Virus record (IMG/VR): IMGVR_UViG_3300009503_000027
Coordinates: 16,835 to 80,834 of that record
Source: a virus
DNA length: 64,000 bases
Direction: 5' to 3' (one strand)
Positions 50,432-59,520 of this stretch are shown in pieces. The notes beneath the pieces are model-generated. The model ran no database searches. It saw only the letters and a program-made list of their open reading frames with translations, and was not told where the DNA came from. Position 1 is the stretch's first letter. Every line of letters begins with the position of its first letter. Made by a program: the position numbers and the translations under genes.

Positions 50432-51868
50432 TCAGCTTGCAAGTTCTGCATAGCGGTTCACCCACATTGCTGCTTCTTCGATATGCTCCGTGAGGATTTC
50501 CTCGCTACCCGCCAGGTCAGCGATTGTGCGGGCAACAAATACACATTGGTGCACGGATCTGCCCGTCCACTGGTCGCCTATCTCGACCAGCCTGTCCTCA
50601 GCGGCAGATGATAACCTCACTCTCCCCGTCATAATGTCCTCGGGCGTGAGGAACGCATTGCGCTTGCCCCGCTCTCTCTGTGCCCTAATAGCCCGTATCA
50701 CGCGCTGACGCACAGTTGCCGAGGGCTCCGCTTCCGATGATTTGAGTAGCTCCCGCGTATCGGTTGGGCCGACATAGGCTGTAATGTGTATACGGTCCAT
50801 GATGGGGCCGCTCAAGCGGCGGCTGTAGCGCCGCTTCTCGGCAGGTGTACAGACACACCCACCGGGGCGCGGGCCGCAGGGGCACATATTCGCGGTGGCA
50901 AGTAGCTGGAACCGCGCCGGGAAGGTTTTCGACCAGTTAGCCCTGTTTATCACCGCAATGCCTTCCTGCATGGCCGTCCTTAGACTTTCCTTGGCGGAGG
51001 CAGGCCAGTACGGGAACTCATCAGCTACCAAGAGGCCCCGGTGGGCAAGCGATACCAGTCCCGGATAGGGCACTTCATATCCTCCGCCGGCGATACTTTG
51101 TCTTGTCGGCGAGGGGGAAGCGAACACCACGGGCCGTTCTGTCAGTCCTTGGCCGGGCCGCAGGGCCCCACTCAGTACCCAGATTTGTGTCACTTCTTTC
51201 TTTTCGTTCTCTGTGAGGGGCGGTGTGATGGTAGGGAAAGCCTTGGCAAGCAGGGTCTTACCTGTGCCGGGCGGGCCGATAAACATCAGGTGATGTCCCC
51301 CGGCGGCGGCAATCTCCAAAGCACGCTTCGCCTCTCTCTGCCCCGCAATGTATCTGAGATCCACCAGCTCAAATGGTAAGCGTTGCGGGGCCTGTGCTGG
51401 TTCCACCGGTGTTGCTCTCCTGGGATCGTCCAGTATCTGCTCAAGTTCATGCCGCGTCCGGGCGGCATAGGCACGGATGCCTAAAGTTGCGGCCAATGCC
51501 GCTACTTCAGGCGTGCTGACGAGGGCTACCCCTGCGGGCCAGTCTTTCAGGTAGACCATCGGGTCCGGCGGGCCATATAAATTACCTGCGGGATCGGCTT
51601 TGGCCAATGCTAAGATTTCAGGCGGGGGCACTCGTCTCATCATGACATCATATGGTTGGAACTTGTGCTCACAATAGTACCTTAGCCCAAGCTCATAGTA
51701 ATCATTAGTGACCCTCCTGCCATCAAGGTCGAGGATATGTGGCCAATATACAATGCCGCCGATGCTATAGACGCAAGAAGCAGACAATGGCCCCCTGGGC
51801 GACGGCAATCCGCTAATAGCAACTTCCCAAAGCTGTTCTCTCATTGCTTCCTCTACAGTCACTTGCAT
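50432..51868 (-). CDS. comM: ComM/YifB-like Mg-chelatase-type AAA+ ATPase
   Basis: A 478-residue AAA+ protein of the ComM/YifB family, whose bacterial members aid branch migration during natural transformation. Features: GQREAKRALEIAAAGGHHLM, Walker A GPPGTGKTLLAKAF, LAHRGLLVADEFP (Walker B), LRTAMQEGIAVINRANWSKTF, ANMCPCGPRPGGCVC, and SGPIMDRIHI. The N-terminal LonB-like region is only partly conserved (LPSPRGPLSASC). Start ATG with AAAGGAGATG. A phage-encoded ComM is unusual and fits the rich recombination set here. Confidence 0.8.
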   Translation of the reverse strand: MQVTVEEAMREQLWEVAISGLPSPRGPLSASCVYSIGGIVYWPHILDLDGRRVTNDYYELGLRYYCEHKFQPYDVMMRRVPPPEILALAKADPAGNLYGPPDPMVYLKDWPAGVALVSTPEVAALAATLGIRAYAARTRHELEQILDDPRRATPVEPAQAPQRLPFELVDLRYIAGQREAKRALEIAAAGGHHLMFIGPPGTGKTLLAKAFPTITPPLTENEKKEVTQIWVLSGALRPGQGLTERPVVFASPSPTRQSIAGGGYEVPYPGLVSLAHRGLLVADEFPYWPASAKESLRTAMQEGIAVINRANWSKTFPARFQLLATANMCPCGPRPGGCVCTPAEKRRYSRRLSGPIMDRIHITAYVGPTDTRELLKSSEAEPSATVRQRVIRAIRAQRERGKRNAFLTPEDIMTGRVRLSSAAEDRLVEIGDQWTGRSVHQCVFVARTIADLAGSEEILTEHIEEAAMWVNRYAELAS

Positions 51869-51890
51869 AACGGCATCTCCTTTGTTTGCT

Positions 51891-51927
51891 GCTCCCCAGC
51901 CTGGGGAGCGGCAACTTGCCCCCGGTC
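51891..51927 (-). terminator. Two adjacent hairpins before ComM
   Basis: A 7-bp stem GCTCCCC / GGGGAGC (51891-51909) and, just beside it, a GCCC-CCGGTCAA-GGGC hairpin (about 51916-51931). They lie between the stop of the 51971 gene and the ComM ribosome site. The loop sequence GGTCA recurs in hairpins at 53823, 62737 and 63806. Confidence 0.5.
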
Positions 51928-51970
51928 AAGGGCCGACTTGGATCCATTCGGGCTAACTGCTCGGCCCCGC

Positions 51971-52261
51971 CTATGCGCTGGCTTGGCTCAGTATGGGGCT
52001 TAGTATTCCGGTGTCTTGATCCTGCGCCCGGTAGTACCGCACGCGGCTGGTATCGCTGGTCCAAGGTATCCACTTCCTGCGCCCACCTACGTCAATAGCG
52101 CAGGCCACCAGGCCCGTGCGGAACCGCGTCACGTAGGGCTGGCGCGGGTGACGCGGGTGGGGCAGTACCCGCCCCGTGATCCACCGCTTGTGCGGTGGCT
52201 GTGCAAGATCCTCGACCGTAACCAGGTCGCCTACTTCCGGATATCCCTTGATCGGTTGCAT
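51971..52261 (-). CDS. Small beta-rich hypothetical protein
   Basis: A 96-residue protein from ATG 52261 (GGGGGAGCG). Pattern EVGDLVTVEDLAQPPHKRWI, TGRVLPHPRH, VTRFRTGLVACAIDV and a final YYRAQDQDTG suggests a small SH3-like or Tudor-like barrel with aromatic residues. No family name. It lies at the start of the leftward region, where many small host-takeover proteins are found. Confidence 0.5.
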   Translation of the reverse strand: MQPIKGYPEVGDLVTVEDLAQPPHKRWITGRVLPHPRHPRQPYVTRFRTGLVACAIDVGGRRKWIPWTSDTSRVRYYRAQDQDTGILSPILSQASA

Positions 52262-52319
52262 CTTCGCTCCCCCCGTACTCTTCCTTCTCGTGCGTAATGA
52301 TACCACCCGCATCCTCGAA

Positions 52320-52736
52320 CTAACAGGTATGCGCCTCAGGGCCCTCGTGATATACCCAACCCAGGAGCGTCTGCCTGATCACATCCCTAGCCACGTCATC
52401 GGGTTTCCCATAGGGGTCGACCAGGAGAGGGCGTACCTCAATGGCCTCAGCTTCTGTAACGCCGTGACGGGTCAGCCACCGTTCCACGGCATCTTTGTAC
52501 TGCCCGAGGGCATCGAGCAGGCCATCGGCTAGTTCGCCCAAGTTGACGTCCAGCTTGCGCCAGAGCACCAAGATGCCTAGGACCCAGACTGCTGGGCGCT
52601 CGAAAAATAGGGCCAGCAGTTGGGGCTTGATCTCCGGATGCGCCCGTACCGCGCGCTTGATAACGTCTTCTAGCGGCGCGAACACGCCACACAGATCCTC
52701 CGCGGCCTCCACTGCTATCTGTTCAATCCGTTCCAT
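52320..52736 (-). CDS. Helical hypothetical protein
   Basis: A 138-residue protein from ATG 52736 (AAGGAGGCT). Mostly amphipathic helices (ERIEQIAVEAAEDLCGVFAP, LADGLLDALGQYKDAVERWL). No cysteine cluster or catalytic pattern. It is the second gene read leftward from the divergent intergenic region, so it may be an early gene. Confidence 0.45.
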   Translation of the reverse strand: MERIEQIAVEAAEDLCGVFAPLEDVIKRAVRAHPEIKPQLLALFFERPAVWVLGILVLWRKLDVNLGELADGLLDALGQYKDAVERWLTRHGVTEAEAIEVRPLLVDPYGKPDDVARDVIRQTLLGWVYHEGPEAHTC

Positions 52737-52840
52737 CGGACAGCCTCCTTTTGGTTTTTCAGCAGTGGGCACTGCCCACCATTGTCTATTCTACCCAGCC
52801 CGGCGGCAACATAAACATTGGCGCAGAAAATTTTTCTGCC

Positions 52841-53788
52841 CTACCTAGCAATGCGCTTGGCGATATACTCCGCGATGGCCTGAGGAATGGGATCAGAGTA
52901 GATCCTAGGGTTATGCACTGTCACGGAGATTAGGCCACTTAGCGTTGTCTTAAGGGGGCAATCTGCCGCCGGCTGGAAGCATCCCAAGCAACTATGGCAT
53001 GAGCGCACGTTGAAATAGAACCACATCTTCATCGCGCCCTGTTCGAGGCCGCGTTCGGGAGCAGTTGGGCCATATCCGATCCTTATGCCCACAGGAATAC
53101 AGAGCATGTCCTGTACGCCCCAGTCAGGCTGCATCATGAGTGCTTCCACGGCCACGTCTACATCCTCTGCGCCTGTTCGCTTTGCAACGAGCTCGCGGAG
53201 TTCGCCGCTGCACTGAGCACCTGGCAGTCTAGGCATAAGAGGGAATGCAATGGGATGAAGTTGAATGCCCGCCGGGGCTAGTGTCAGGCGGGCAATTTCC
53301 TGGATAATATAGAATCGCTGCGCAATGGATTCTGCATCCGCTGTGGTACTCGCGAACTGTTGTATATTTTGCAAATTAATATATTGAAGTAAGCTCACTT
53401 TGGGAGGATTTGCTTTAATGCGCAGAACTTCATCGCTATTGGCAGGCCGATGATACCAAGGTCTATCAGTAGGATAGCAATACCATGGCCCCATAGCCAG
53501 AACTAAATAGCCTTCATCCTGAGATCGGATGCAAATATCAATGTTGCCGGGCAAAGGTACTATTTCTCCCAAATGTTCGGAGGGCGGTATGGCCGGTTCG
53601 AATGATATCTTCTGGACTTCTCCGCGGATCTGCATGAATATGCCGGCCCTATAATAATAAAGGTCGGCTATTCCGGCCATATTTTCATCTAGATCCAATG
53701 AGACCAGAACTGGCGAACACTTATCATCTCGAATTTGAGGAGGCATCATGCTAAAGCGTTGTTGGCAATACCATATTTGATCGGCCAT
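52841..53788 (-). CDS. Hypothetical protein with C-terminal cysteine cluster
   Basis: First leftward gene after the divergent region, 315 residues (ATG 53788 favoured for AAAGGATG spacing; ATG 53797 alternative). The N-terminal half is beta-rich (CSPVLVSLDLDENMAGIADL, ICIRSQDEGYLVLAMGPWYC). The C-terminal part has SCHSCLGCFQPAADC, a compact metal-binding or Fe-S pattern. Its position suggests early expression and perhaps regulation. Family unknown. Confidence 0.5.
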   Translation of the reverse strand: MADQIWYCQQRFSMMPPQIRDDKCSPVLVSLDLDENMAGIADLYYYRAGIFMQIRGEVQKISFEPAIPPSEHLGEIVPLPGNIDICIRSQDEGYLVLAMGPWYCYPTDRPWYHRPANSDEVLRIKANPPKVSLLQYINLQNIQQFASTTADAESIAQRFYIIQEIARLTLAPAGIQLHPIAFPLMPRLPGAQCSGELRELVAKRTGAEDVDVAVEALMMQPDWGVQDMLCIPVGIRIGYGPTAPERGLEQGAMKMWFYFNVRSCHSCLGCFQPAADCPLKTTLSGLISVTVHNPRIYSDPIPQAIAEYIAKRIAR

Positions 53789-54181
53789 TTCAATCATCCT
53801 TTACCTGGGGGATGCTTTATCTGCCCCTGGTCAGCAGGGGCTTCCCCTCCATTGGCATTTCTGCCCCCGCAACTGTGTGCCGGCTTGAAGTGCTCTTGTC
53901 CCCTGGAGATGGGCAAGTTGGACGGTGTTGCTATGCCATGTGGGGGCAGATCCGCTCACCTGGTCTTCCATCAGGATCGCTCGGCGCAAGTGTTCGTGCT
54001 TCACACCATTGTTGTACCCAGGCGCATCGCAAGCTAAACAAGAATTTTTGCACACTGCGCAGCGGGCGAACTTTTTTCTTGTACTACCGAAAAATTCCGG
54101 TTTGCGTCACGGCATGGCGGGAATAATAATAATGGCCATGGGGCCCGTGGGCCACCGTGGCCTCTCCCGAGGAGGCATGCC
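53789..54181. promoter_or_regulatory. Divergent intergenic control region
   Basis: A 393-base gap between the leftward block and the rightward MoxR operon with no credible gene. It holds a perfect 7-bp hairpin GCCCCTG-GTCAG-CAGGGGC (53823-53841) beside the leftward start. A locally AT-rich tract (54035-54100) with TTTTTTCTTGT and AAAAATTCCGG lies on the right. A rightward promoter candidate, TTGCGT (54102-54107) and TAATAAT (54124-54130), is spaced 16 bases. GAGGAGG lies before the ATG at 54182. Confidence 0.5.
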
Positions 54182-55189
54182 ATGGTGCCGTGGCGATACT
54201 ATGCGCTCACCCCAGGCAGGCTTATCCTGCTCGTCAGCGATCCTCACGATCTCCAGGGCGACGATGAAGAAGTCATCCAGGGTAGCATGGACGCCCTGCA
54301 GATCTCGCATAGCGGCCCGATCGTGGCCGCACGGGTCGCCAACGCACTGCTCGTTGGCGACCCGTTTGCTTTGCGGGGGGGGCTGGAACTGCCCCCAGGC
54401 GGCACCGCCTGGGCGGCAGTTGAGCCCGGGCAGTGGATACCACTCTGCTGGCAGTGCCCGCAGTACATGGGTGCCTGTGACGGCACTGCCAGCGACAGAG
54501 ATGTGATTGACTGCTGGCGAGCGGCCGGACTAACCCGGCCGCATTCCTCGGACCCGGAGCTACGGGTCCGGAACCTGCCGGGCAGGCGCGCCCGGTGGGA
54601 GGATCTGGCGGTGTGGCAGGGCACAGTCGTGATACAGCAGGGCGACAAAGGGCAGGCTGTACGTGATGCGGTCCTGCCCCTCAAGGCGATATGCGAGCTC
54701 GTCGGCGATGACCGACGGCTCGCTTCCATTTTTCTAGGGGACTACTGCCCCCTCGATGAGCTCCATGTGCTCCGGGGTGGGCAGTGGGTTCCGTACTGGG
54801 TCCCGCGCGTACCGCATGAGTGGCGGGACCCGACCGGGCGGGACTGTCCCACCGTGAGGGCCTGGCAGTACATCGTTAGTCATTGGGCCCGAGCGGTAGA
54901 ACCAAACTTCGGCCCCACGACAAGGGCCGAAGTGTTTGCGGTAGCGGAGATGGTAGCTGCAGGACAGTCCCACTGGCGGGGATGTGGGCGCGGTCTGTGC
55001 TGGCTGAGTGCCCTGCTGGACGCGGGCTCAGTCCGCGGCAGGGCACTCAGCCAGTTTATTTTATCGCTCTGGGTGGACGAGTTCGCTCAGGAGGTAGCTG
55101 CCGCCCTGGGCGTCCCGGTTGAAGACGTGGTCGAGATTCACCGGGGCGTCTGGGGCGAGCTGATGAGTATACTTAAGGAGGGCGAATGA
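54182..55189 (+). CDS. Hypothetical first gene of the MoxR-vWA operon
   Basis: A 335-residue protein with GAGGAGG at ideal distance. The first 120 residues are a beta-rich region with GSMDALQISHSGPIVAARVA and a possible metal pair in CWQCPQYMGAC. The middle is Arg-rich. The C-terminal third is helical and ends VPVEDVVEIHRGVWGELMSI. Not recognised. It is coupled to the ATPase by an ATGA overlap, so it may be a substrate or regulator of the MoxR unit. Confidence 0.5.
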   Translation: MVPWRYYALTPGRLILLVSDPHDLQGDDEEVIQGSMDALQISHSGPIVAARVANALLVGDPFALRGGLELPPGGTAWAAVEPGQWIPLCWQCPQYMGACDGTASDRDVIDCWRAAGLTRPHSSDPELRVRNLPGRRARWEDLAVWQGTVVIQQGDKGQAVRDAVLPLKAICELVGDDRRLASIFLGDYCPLDELHVLRGGQWVPYWVPRVPHEWRDPTGRDCPTVRAWQYIVSHWARAVEPNFGPTTRAEVFAVAEMVAAGQSHWRGCGRGLCWLSALLDAGSVRGRALSQFILSLWVDEFAQEVAAALGVPVEDVVEIHRGVWGELMSILKEGE

Positions 55190-56268
55190 TGGTCACGCTG
55201 ACAACCGACCAGTACAGGAGTCTGCTAACGCATTTTTTAGGAGCTGAGTCTGTCGACGATCAGCTCCTTGGCCTGCTGGTTATTGGGCCAGCAGGGGTGG
55301 GCAAGACCAGTATCTCCAGGGATGTGGCGCGCGAGTTGGGATGGGATGTGAGAGAGGTCTACTTGGGCAATATGGCGGATCCCGGCGACGTCCGGGGTCT
55401 GCCAGTGGCGGGGGAGGGGAGGACGGACTGGTTGGTGTCGGCGGAGTTTGTGCCGCCGGCGCGGCCTACTGTCCTCCTCCTGGATGAGATAACTCGTGCT
55501 CCGGTCTATCTCCACTCTATCATTGTTACGCTGATCACCTCGTGCTCAGTGGGGCCGGGCCATAAACTGGACCCGGCCCTGGTCAAGGTGATCGCGACGG
55601 GGAACCCGAGTACGGAAGAGTACTCGGGCTGTTACGAGTTGGACCTGGCCGTCAGGTCCAGGTTCTACCAAGTTGGCCTGGTGGCGGACTGGACCGCGTG
55701 GTTCAAGTGGGTCCAGTCCAGGACCCAGGAGCCATTCCGGCTCCACGTGGCCGGCGCCGTGGCCACGGCGCCGGAGCTGCAGAATGCCGCCAGTCCGCGG
55801 GACTGGTGGCACGTCGTCCGGCTGGCGACGCCAGATCGCGAGCTGCTCCAGTGGATTGTCGAATCGAAGGTCCCGGGCGCGGCGGCTCCACTGCAGGAGC
55901 TGCTGCAATCAGGCGACCAGTTGCCGCCTGTCGAGCAGCTGGCGGGCGATCCTGAGGCCGCAGTCAGGATAATAGAGGGGTTGCCCGTCCTGCTCCAGGG
56001 CTGGGCAGTAAAGCGGGCGGCTACTGTGATGAGTAGCCTGCCCGTCGAAAAAGCGGCTGCTCTGGTCGCTGCCCTGTTGACCTCGGGCATTAGGCCCGAG
56101 CTCAAGGCGCAGGCCCTGCGGCTTGCGCCGCAGGCCGCACTGGCGGCCGCCGCAAAGCAGAACAAGGGGCTGGTCCAGGAGGTCCAGAAGGCTCACCTGG
56201 ACCAGATGGCTGAGGTTCGAGAGTTCATCGCGGAGAGGGTGAACGAACGTGACCAGAGCCGAGGCTGA
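55186..56268 (+). CDS. MoxR-type AAA+ ATPase
   Basis: A 360-residue AAA+ protein. Walker A G34-P-A-G-V-G-K-T-S42; the segment GDVRGLPVAGEG; Walker B VLLLDEITRAP with D100-E101; sensor 1 in KVIATGNPSTEEY; and an arginine stretch at LAVRSRFYQV. These are hallmarks of MoxR/CbbQ/CobS-like ATPases, which act as chaperones paired with vWA proteins, here the next gene, overlapping by 20 bases. The C-terminal helical domain (residues 230-345) is Ala/Leu-rich. Substrate unknown. Confidence 0.85.
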   Translation: MMVTLTTDQYRSLLTHFLGAESVDDQLLGLLVIGPAGVGKTSISRDVARELGWDVREVYLGNMADPGDVRGLPVAGEGRTDWLVSAEFVPPARPTVLLLDEITRAPVYLHSIIVTLITSCSVGPGHKLDPALVKVIATGNPSTEEYSGCYELDLAVRSRFYQVGLVADWTAWFKWVQSRTQEPFRLHVAGAVATAPELQNAASPRDWWHVVRLATPDRELLQWIVESKVPGAAAPLQELLQSGDQLPPVEQLAGDPEAAVRIIEGLPVLLQGWAVKRAATVMSSLPVEKAAALVAALLTSGIRPELKAQALRLAPQAALAAAAKQNKGLVQEVQKAHLDQMAEVREFIAERVNERDQSRG

Positions 56269-57724
56269 GAAAGTACACTCCGCGTTGATCCAGACGATTT
56301 TGCGGCGGCTGGACTACCACACCGCACTGGTAGCCCAGCTGCTCACCGGGGTAGAGGTCGCGGCCTTCAGTGAGGGGGACGAATGCCCCACTGTGGCCGT
56401 TGAACTCTGCCCCAGCGGCCGGGTGAGGATGCTGTACGGCGATGCCGTGTGGGACTTACTGACGCCGTCGCGATGGGAGCAGGAGATGCAGTACCTCGCT
56501 CAGCACGAGGTACTGCATATCCTGCTCGGGCACACTCTCCGCATAGCAGAGATGTGTGCTAAGTATGGCGCCCAGGTAGCGCGGGTGGCGGCGGACTGCG
56601 TGGTGGATGACTTCCTGCCGGCGCCACAGTCGATGGCGCCGAAATTGGCGCTTACTCGCGCCAAGGAGGCGCTCAGTCGGCAGGGACTGCTCCCGCCGCC
56701 GGGGGCGAGCTGGGATCAGTACTGCGCGGCTTTAGCCGCGCTGGGCGATCTCAGCGACTCCGGCAGCGGTATGCAGTCCCCCGGTGGCGGTGCGCAGTCC
56801 CCCGGCGGATCATCTCAGTCTTCCTCTCAGTCTTCCTCTCAGTCTCCCTCTCAGTCTTCCTCGCAGTCTCCCTCGCCGCAGCCGGAGGCAGGGTCTGCAG
56901 AGCAGGCGAGTTCTGCAGGACAGCGGCCGACTGACGGCGGCGCTGCTGCCGATGGGGCTGGCTCTGCAGGGCAGAGTCAGAATGGGGGAGGTAGTGCCAC
57001 CGAAGGGCAAAATGGGAAGAGCACCGAACTGGACGGCTACGTCCAGAAAGTGCCGGGGGAGGGTCTCCCGGACACCCTGATCTCGGAGGCGGCTGAGAAG
57101 TTTGCCGCCCAGGTCCGGGAGCTAGACCGACAACTACGGTCCCGGGGCGTTAACCCCGGGGGGATGCAGGAAGTGATTGACAACTTCCTGCGTCCCCGGC
57201 CAGTGCCGCTACGCCTGTTGCAGCAGATGCTGTCAACGCGGCGGCAGCGGCCCTCGTACAGTAAGCCCAACAAGCGGCGCGGCCCTGGCTACCCGGGTCT
57301 GCGCCGCGAGAGGTGTCAAGGGCAACTGGTTGTTGCCTACGACACCTCCGCTAGCATGGGTAAAGAGGACCTGGGTCTGGCCTTGGGCCAGATCCAAGAA
57401 ATACTGAAGGAAGTTGAGGGTGACCTCGACTTTCTTCAGTTCGACGCGGACATCCAGGGGGTGAAGACTGTCCGCGTCGGGCAGTTGGCTGGACTACGCG
57501 ACTGGCTGCGCGTAGTCCAGGGCCGGGGTGGGACTGATTACCGGCCGGTGATCGAGTGGTGGCAGTCGCACCGGCCGGGATATAGGCTCGTAGTCATCAC
57601 CGATGGCTACGCGCCGATCCCGCCTCTCTTCGCGCGGCTGGTCTGGCTGATCACGGACCAGGAGCGCGTGGAAGAGTTCAGGGCGGCGGGGCACCGGGCG
57701 TACTATCTTGTCCCGGAGAGGTGA
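56249..57724 (+). CDS. HExxH metallopeptidase-like and von Willebrand A protein
   Basis: A 491-residue partner of the MoxR ATPase. The N-terminal domain has Q-H86-E-V-L-H90-I-L-L-G-H95, a zincin-like HExxH motif as in DUF2201-type proteins. A low-complexity Ser/Gln/Pro/Gly linker follows (about residues 175-260, with several SQSSSQS units). The C-terminal vWA domain has the MIDAS D365-T-S-A-S, the later GGTDY and VVITDGYAP. Such vWA proteins bind targets that the ATPase remodels. In a phage this pairing is uncommon, and it leads a family of related genes downstream. Confidence 0.85.
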   Translation: MTRAEAEKVHSALIQTILRRLDYHTALVAQLLTGVEVAAFSEGDECPTVAVELCPSGRVRMLYGDAVWDLLTPSRWEQEMQYLAQHEVLHILLGHTLRIAEMCAKYGAQVARVAADCVVDDFLPAPQSMAPKLALTRAKEALSRQGLLPPPGASWDQYCAALAALGDLSDSGSGMQSPGGGAQSPGGSSQSSSQSSSQSPSQSSSQSPSPQPEAGSAEQASSAGQRPTDGGAAADGAGSAGQSQNGGGSATEGQNGKSTELDGYVQKVPGEGLPDTLISEAAEKFAAQVRELDRQLRSRGVNPGGMQEVIDNFLRPRPVPLRLLQQMLSTRRQRPSYSKPNKRRGPGYPGLRRERCQGQLVVAYDTSASMGKEDLGLALGQIQEILKEVEGDLDFLQFDADIQGVKTVRVGQLAGLRDWLRVVQGRGGTDYRPVIEWWQSHRPGYRLVVITDGYAPIPPLFARLVWLITDQERVEEFRAAGHRAYYLVPER

Positions 57725-57730
57725 GGGACA

Positions 57731-58000
57731 GTGAAGGTGTGGTTTACTCCACATGCCCTTCGGCGGGCGGCGCAACGCGGCGCCGACGTTGAACATATAC
57801 GGCAGCGCCTGGAGAACTACCAAGGCACTGCCGACAGAGTCCCGGTAGGCCTGTGGGAGTGCGTGGTGAAGCGTGCCCCAGGCACTGGGGACCTGATAGT
57901 AGTGACGATACTTTACAATTCAACGCTTTTTGCGCCGTGTAGGCGCAAACCGAGGAAGAGCAGGGATCTGCGGGTGTATGCCCGCGCCCTGCGTAAGTAA
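57731..58000 (+). CDS. Small DUF4258-like protein
   Basis: An 89-residue protein from a GTG directly after the vWA gene. It begins MKVWFTPHALRRAAQRGADV, the F-T-x-HA-x-x-R-x-x-x-RG pattern of DUF4258-type proteins, and continues with a strand region LIVVTILYNSTLF and a basic tail. Members of that group can resemble RelE-like folds. A toxin role is not demonstrated. It may be an accessory of the operon. Confidence 0.5.
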   Translation: MKVWFTPHALRRAAQRGADVEHIRQRLENYQGTADRVPVGLWECVVKRAPGTGDLIVVTILYNSTLFAPCRRKPRKSRDLRVYARALRK

Positions 58001-58013
58001 AGGAGGCGAAGGT

Positions 58014-58601
58014 GTGTATAAGCTCGCGTTTCGCGGGGAGCAGGAAGGTTTGGAACAGTTGCACCGACTGCTGCCCCAGTTCAGCGCTAAGCTGGACGGG
58101 GGGGTCCTGTATCTGGACGCGGTCGTTGTGGATGGAGTTGAGCGCGGCCTGCAGATGGCCCAGGCCAGTGACGTTGCGGCCCTGGGCCAGGCAGTGCGCG
58201 ACCTACTGCAGGCCGGGGCGGAACTGGAGTTCGCTCCAGTCGTTCCCTGGCCGGCCAGGGTAGGGAATATTCTCTTCCCCTGGCCACTACCCGGCCAGGG
58301 CACAGTGCCAGCCAACGGCTACGTTCTCCTCAGCTCGCTGGCGTCTCGAGACTGGCAGCGGCTGGTCCTGCCGCCAGCAGTCCCCCGGCCGCCTAAGCCC
58401 CTGGTGATTGTCCAGGGGCCGAACTGGTCGAGCGTGAGCTCCCATGACATTACTGTCATCGGGGGCGACTGTCTCGCGTTCAGCGGGGCAGGCGGTACTA
58501 GGCCACTATCAGTGCTATCGCTATCGTGGGAGGATGCCTGCGGTATTCCCCCTGTTTTCGAGTACGTGCAGTATCTGTACCTGATAGTGGGAGGATGGTA
58601 G
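58014..58601 (+). CDS. Hypothetical protein in the MoxR operon
   Basis: A 195-residue protein from GTG 58014 with AAAGGAGG. A first half with alpha/beta pattern (LEQLHRLLPQFSAKLDGGVL, LDAVVVDGVERGLQMAQ) leads to a Pro/Trp-rich middle (PWPARVGNILFPWPLPGQG) and a beta-rich end. Not recognised and not visibly related to the five-member family downstream. Confidence 0.45.
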   Translation: MYKLAFRGEQEGLEQLHRLLPQFSAKLDGGVLYLDAVVVDGVERGLQMAQASDVAALGQAVRDLLQAGAELEFAPVVPWPARVGNILFPWPLPGQGTVPANGYVLLSSLASRDWQRLVLPPAVPRPPKPLVIVQGPNWSSVSSHDITVIGGDCLAFSGAGGTRPLSVLSLSWEDACGIPPVFEYVQYLYLIVGGW

Positions 58602-58602
58602 C

Positions 58603-59520
58603 GTGATGGTAGTGTACAGGGACTGCCTCCGGGGAGCGCTGTTCAAGTCGGTTGCTGAGTATATCAGCAACTGCATTGTGTGGGTGGACTACTGTTGCGT
58701 GCATTGGCCCGACAGTGCCACCCACGACGGGACCGTCTACGGACCGGCGACAGACTCCCCCTACTGCCCCGGGGTTGGGCAGTACTGGGGGACCGGAGGC
58801 AGGCTATGGCCCCACGTCCCGGTGCAGCGGCCATGCCCTAACTGTGGCATGGTGCACTGGTGGGTGGCCTATCACGTCAATGGTGAGTATGAGTCGTACG
58901 TGATGTGGCCGCTCCCTGATCCGCTGAACTGGTGCCCTGCGGAGGGGCCTGTCCCTGTGAGCGATACTATCGTCGCAGAGGAGTCTGATCTAGCGCGGTT
59001 TTACAACCAGGTGCTTCAGTACATTGAGCACCTGGATGAATTTTACAGGTTGCCGGTGCCGCTTCGCGAGATGATCGCGCGGCACTGGTATGATGATTCC
59101 GGGCCGGTTGACTTTCGGCCCGCGCGGCCGCTCGGGGATCACTCCTACCCTCCGCTGAGAGATGCTTACTACCGCTGGCAGGCGCGGGCCGTCATCGACA
59201 CTGCACGCCTGACCTACAAACCGGGCGTGAGTGTCAACTACCCGATCGCTATTGCGTATCGGGGCCGCACTTATTTCTATTTGGCCCGTCCGCCGAAGCG
59301 CACTGCCAAAACGCTGGCGGTGCGGCCCCTCTACTGTATGCCGCCGGAACTGACGCCGTGGCGGGGTAGCCCTACGCCGCTGTGGCCCGATGGCCGGTGG
59401 CTGACGTGGCCATACCGGCTGCACGAACAGCGCGGCCCGACATGGCGGCTAAGCCTTGAGTACGTGCCCGATCTGCGGGAAGCTGTAGACCGGGCATTCG
59501 AGGAGGGGGCGGCACTATGA
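58603..59520 (+). CDS. Member 1 (divergent) of a five-gene paralogous family
   Basis: A 305-residue protein from GTG 58603 (GGGAGGAT; ATG 58606 alternative). The core PCPNCGMVHWWVAYHVNGEY equals the C-x-C-G-x-x-x-Y-W-x-x-Y block of genes 60580, 61290 and 61997. FYNQVLQYIEHLDEFYRL matches their helix, and PGVSVNYPIAIAYRGRTYFY matches their PVMV...PLLIAYD...YCIIPW block. An N-terminal extension with extra Cys and a longer, Pro-rich C-terminus are unique. Function unknown. Confidence 0.55.
   Translation: MMVVYRDCLRGALFKSVAEYISNCIVWVDYCCVHWPDSATHDGTVYGPATDSPYCPGVGQYWGTGGRLWPHVPVQRPCPNCGMVHWWVAYHVNGEYESYVMWPLPDPLNWCPAEGPVPVSDTIVAEESDLARFYNQVLQYIEHLDEFYRLPVPLREMIARHWYDDSGPVDFRPARPLGDHSYPPLRDAYYRWQARAVIDTARLTYKPGVSVNYPIAIAYRGRTYFYLARPPKRTAKTLAVRPLYCMPPELTPWRGSPTPLWPDGRWLTWPYRLHEQRGPTWRLSLEYVPDLREAVDRAFEEGAAL

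Noticed and set aside
56806-56885. Short tandem repeat TCTCAGTCTTCC as a regulatory repeat
   Set aside because: It keeps frame and encodes the Ser-Gln linker of the vWA protein, so it is best read as a coding low-complexity hinge.
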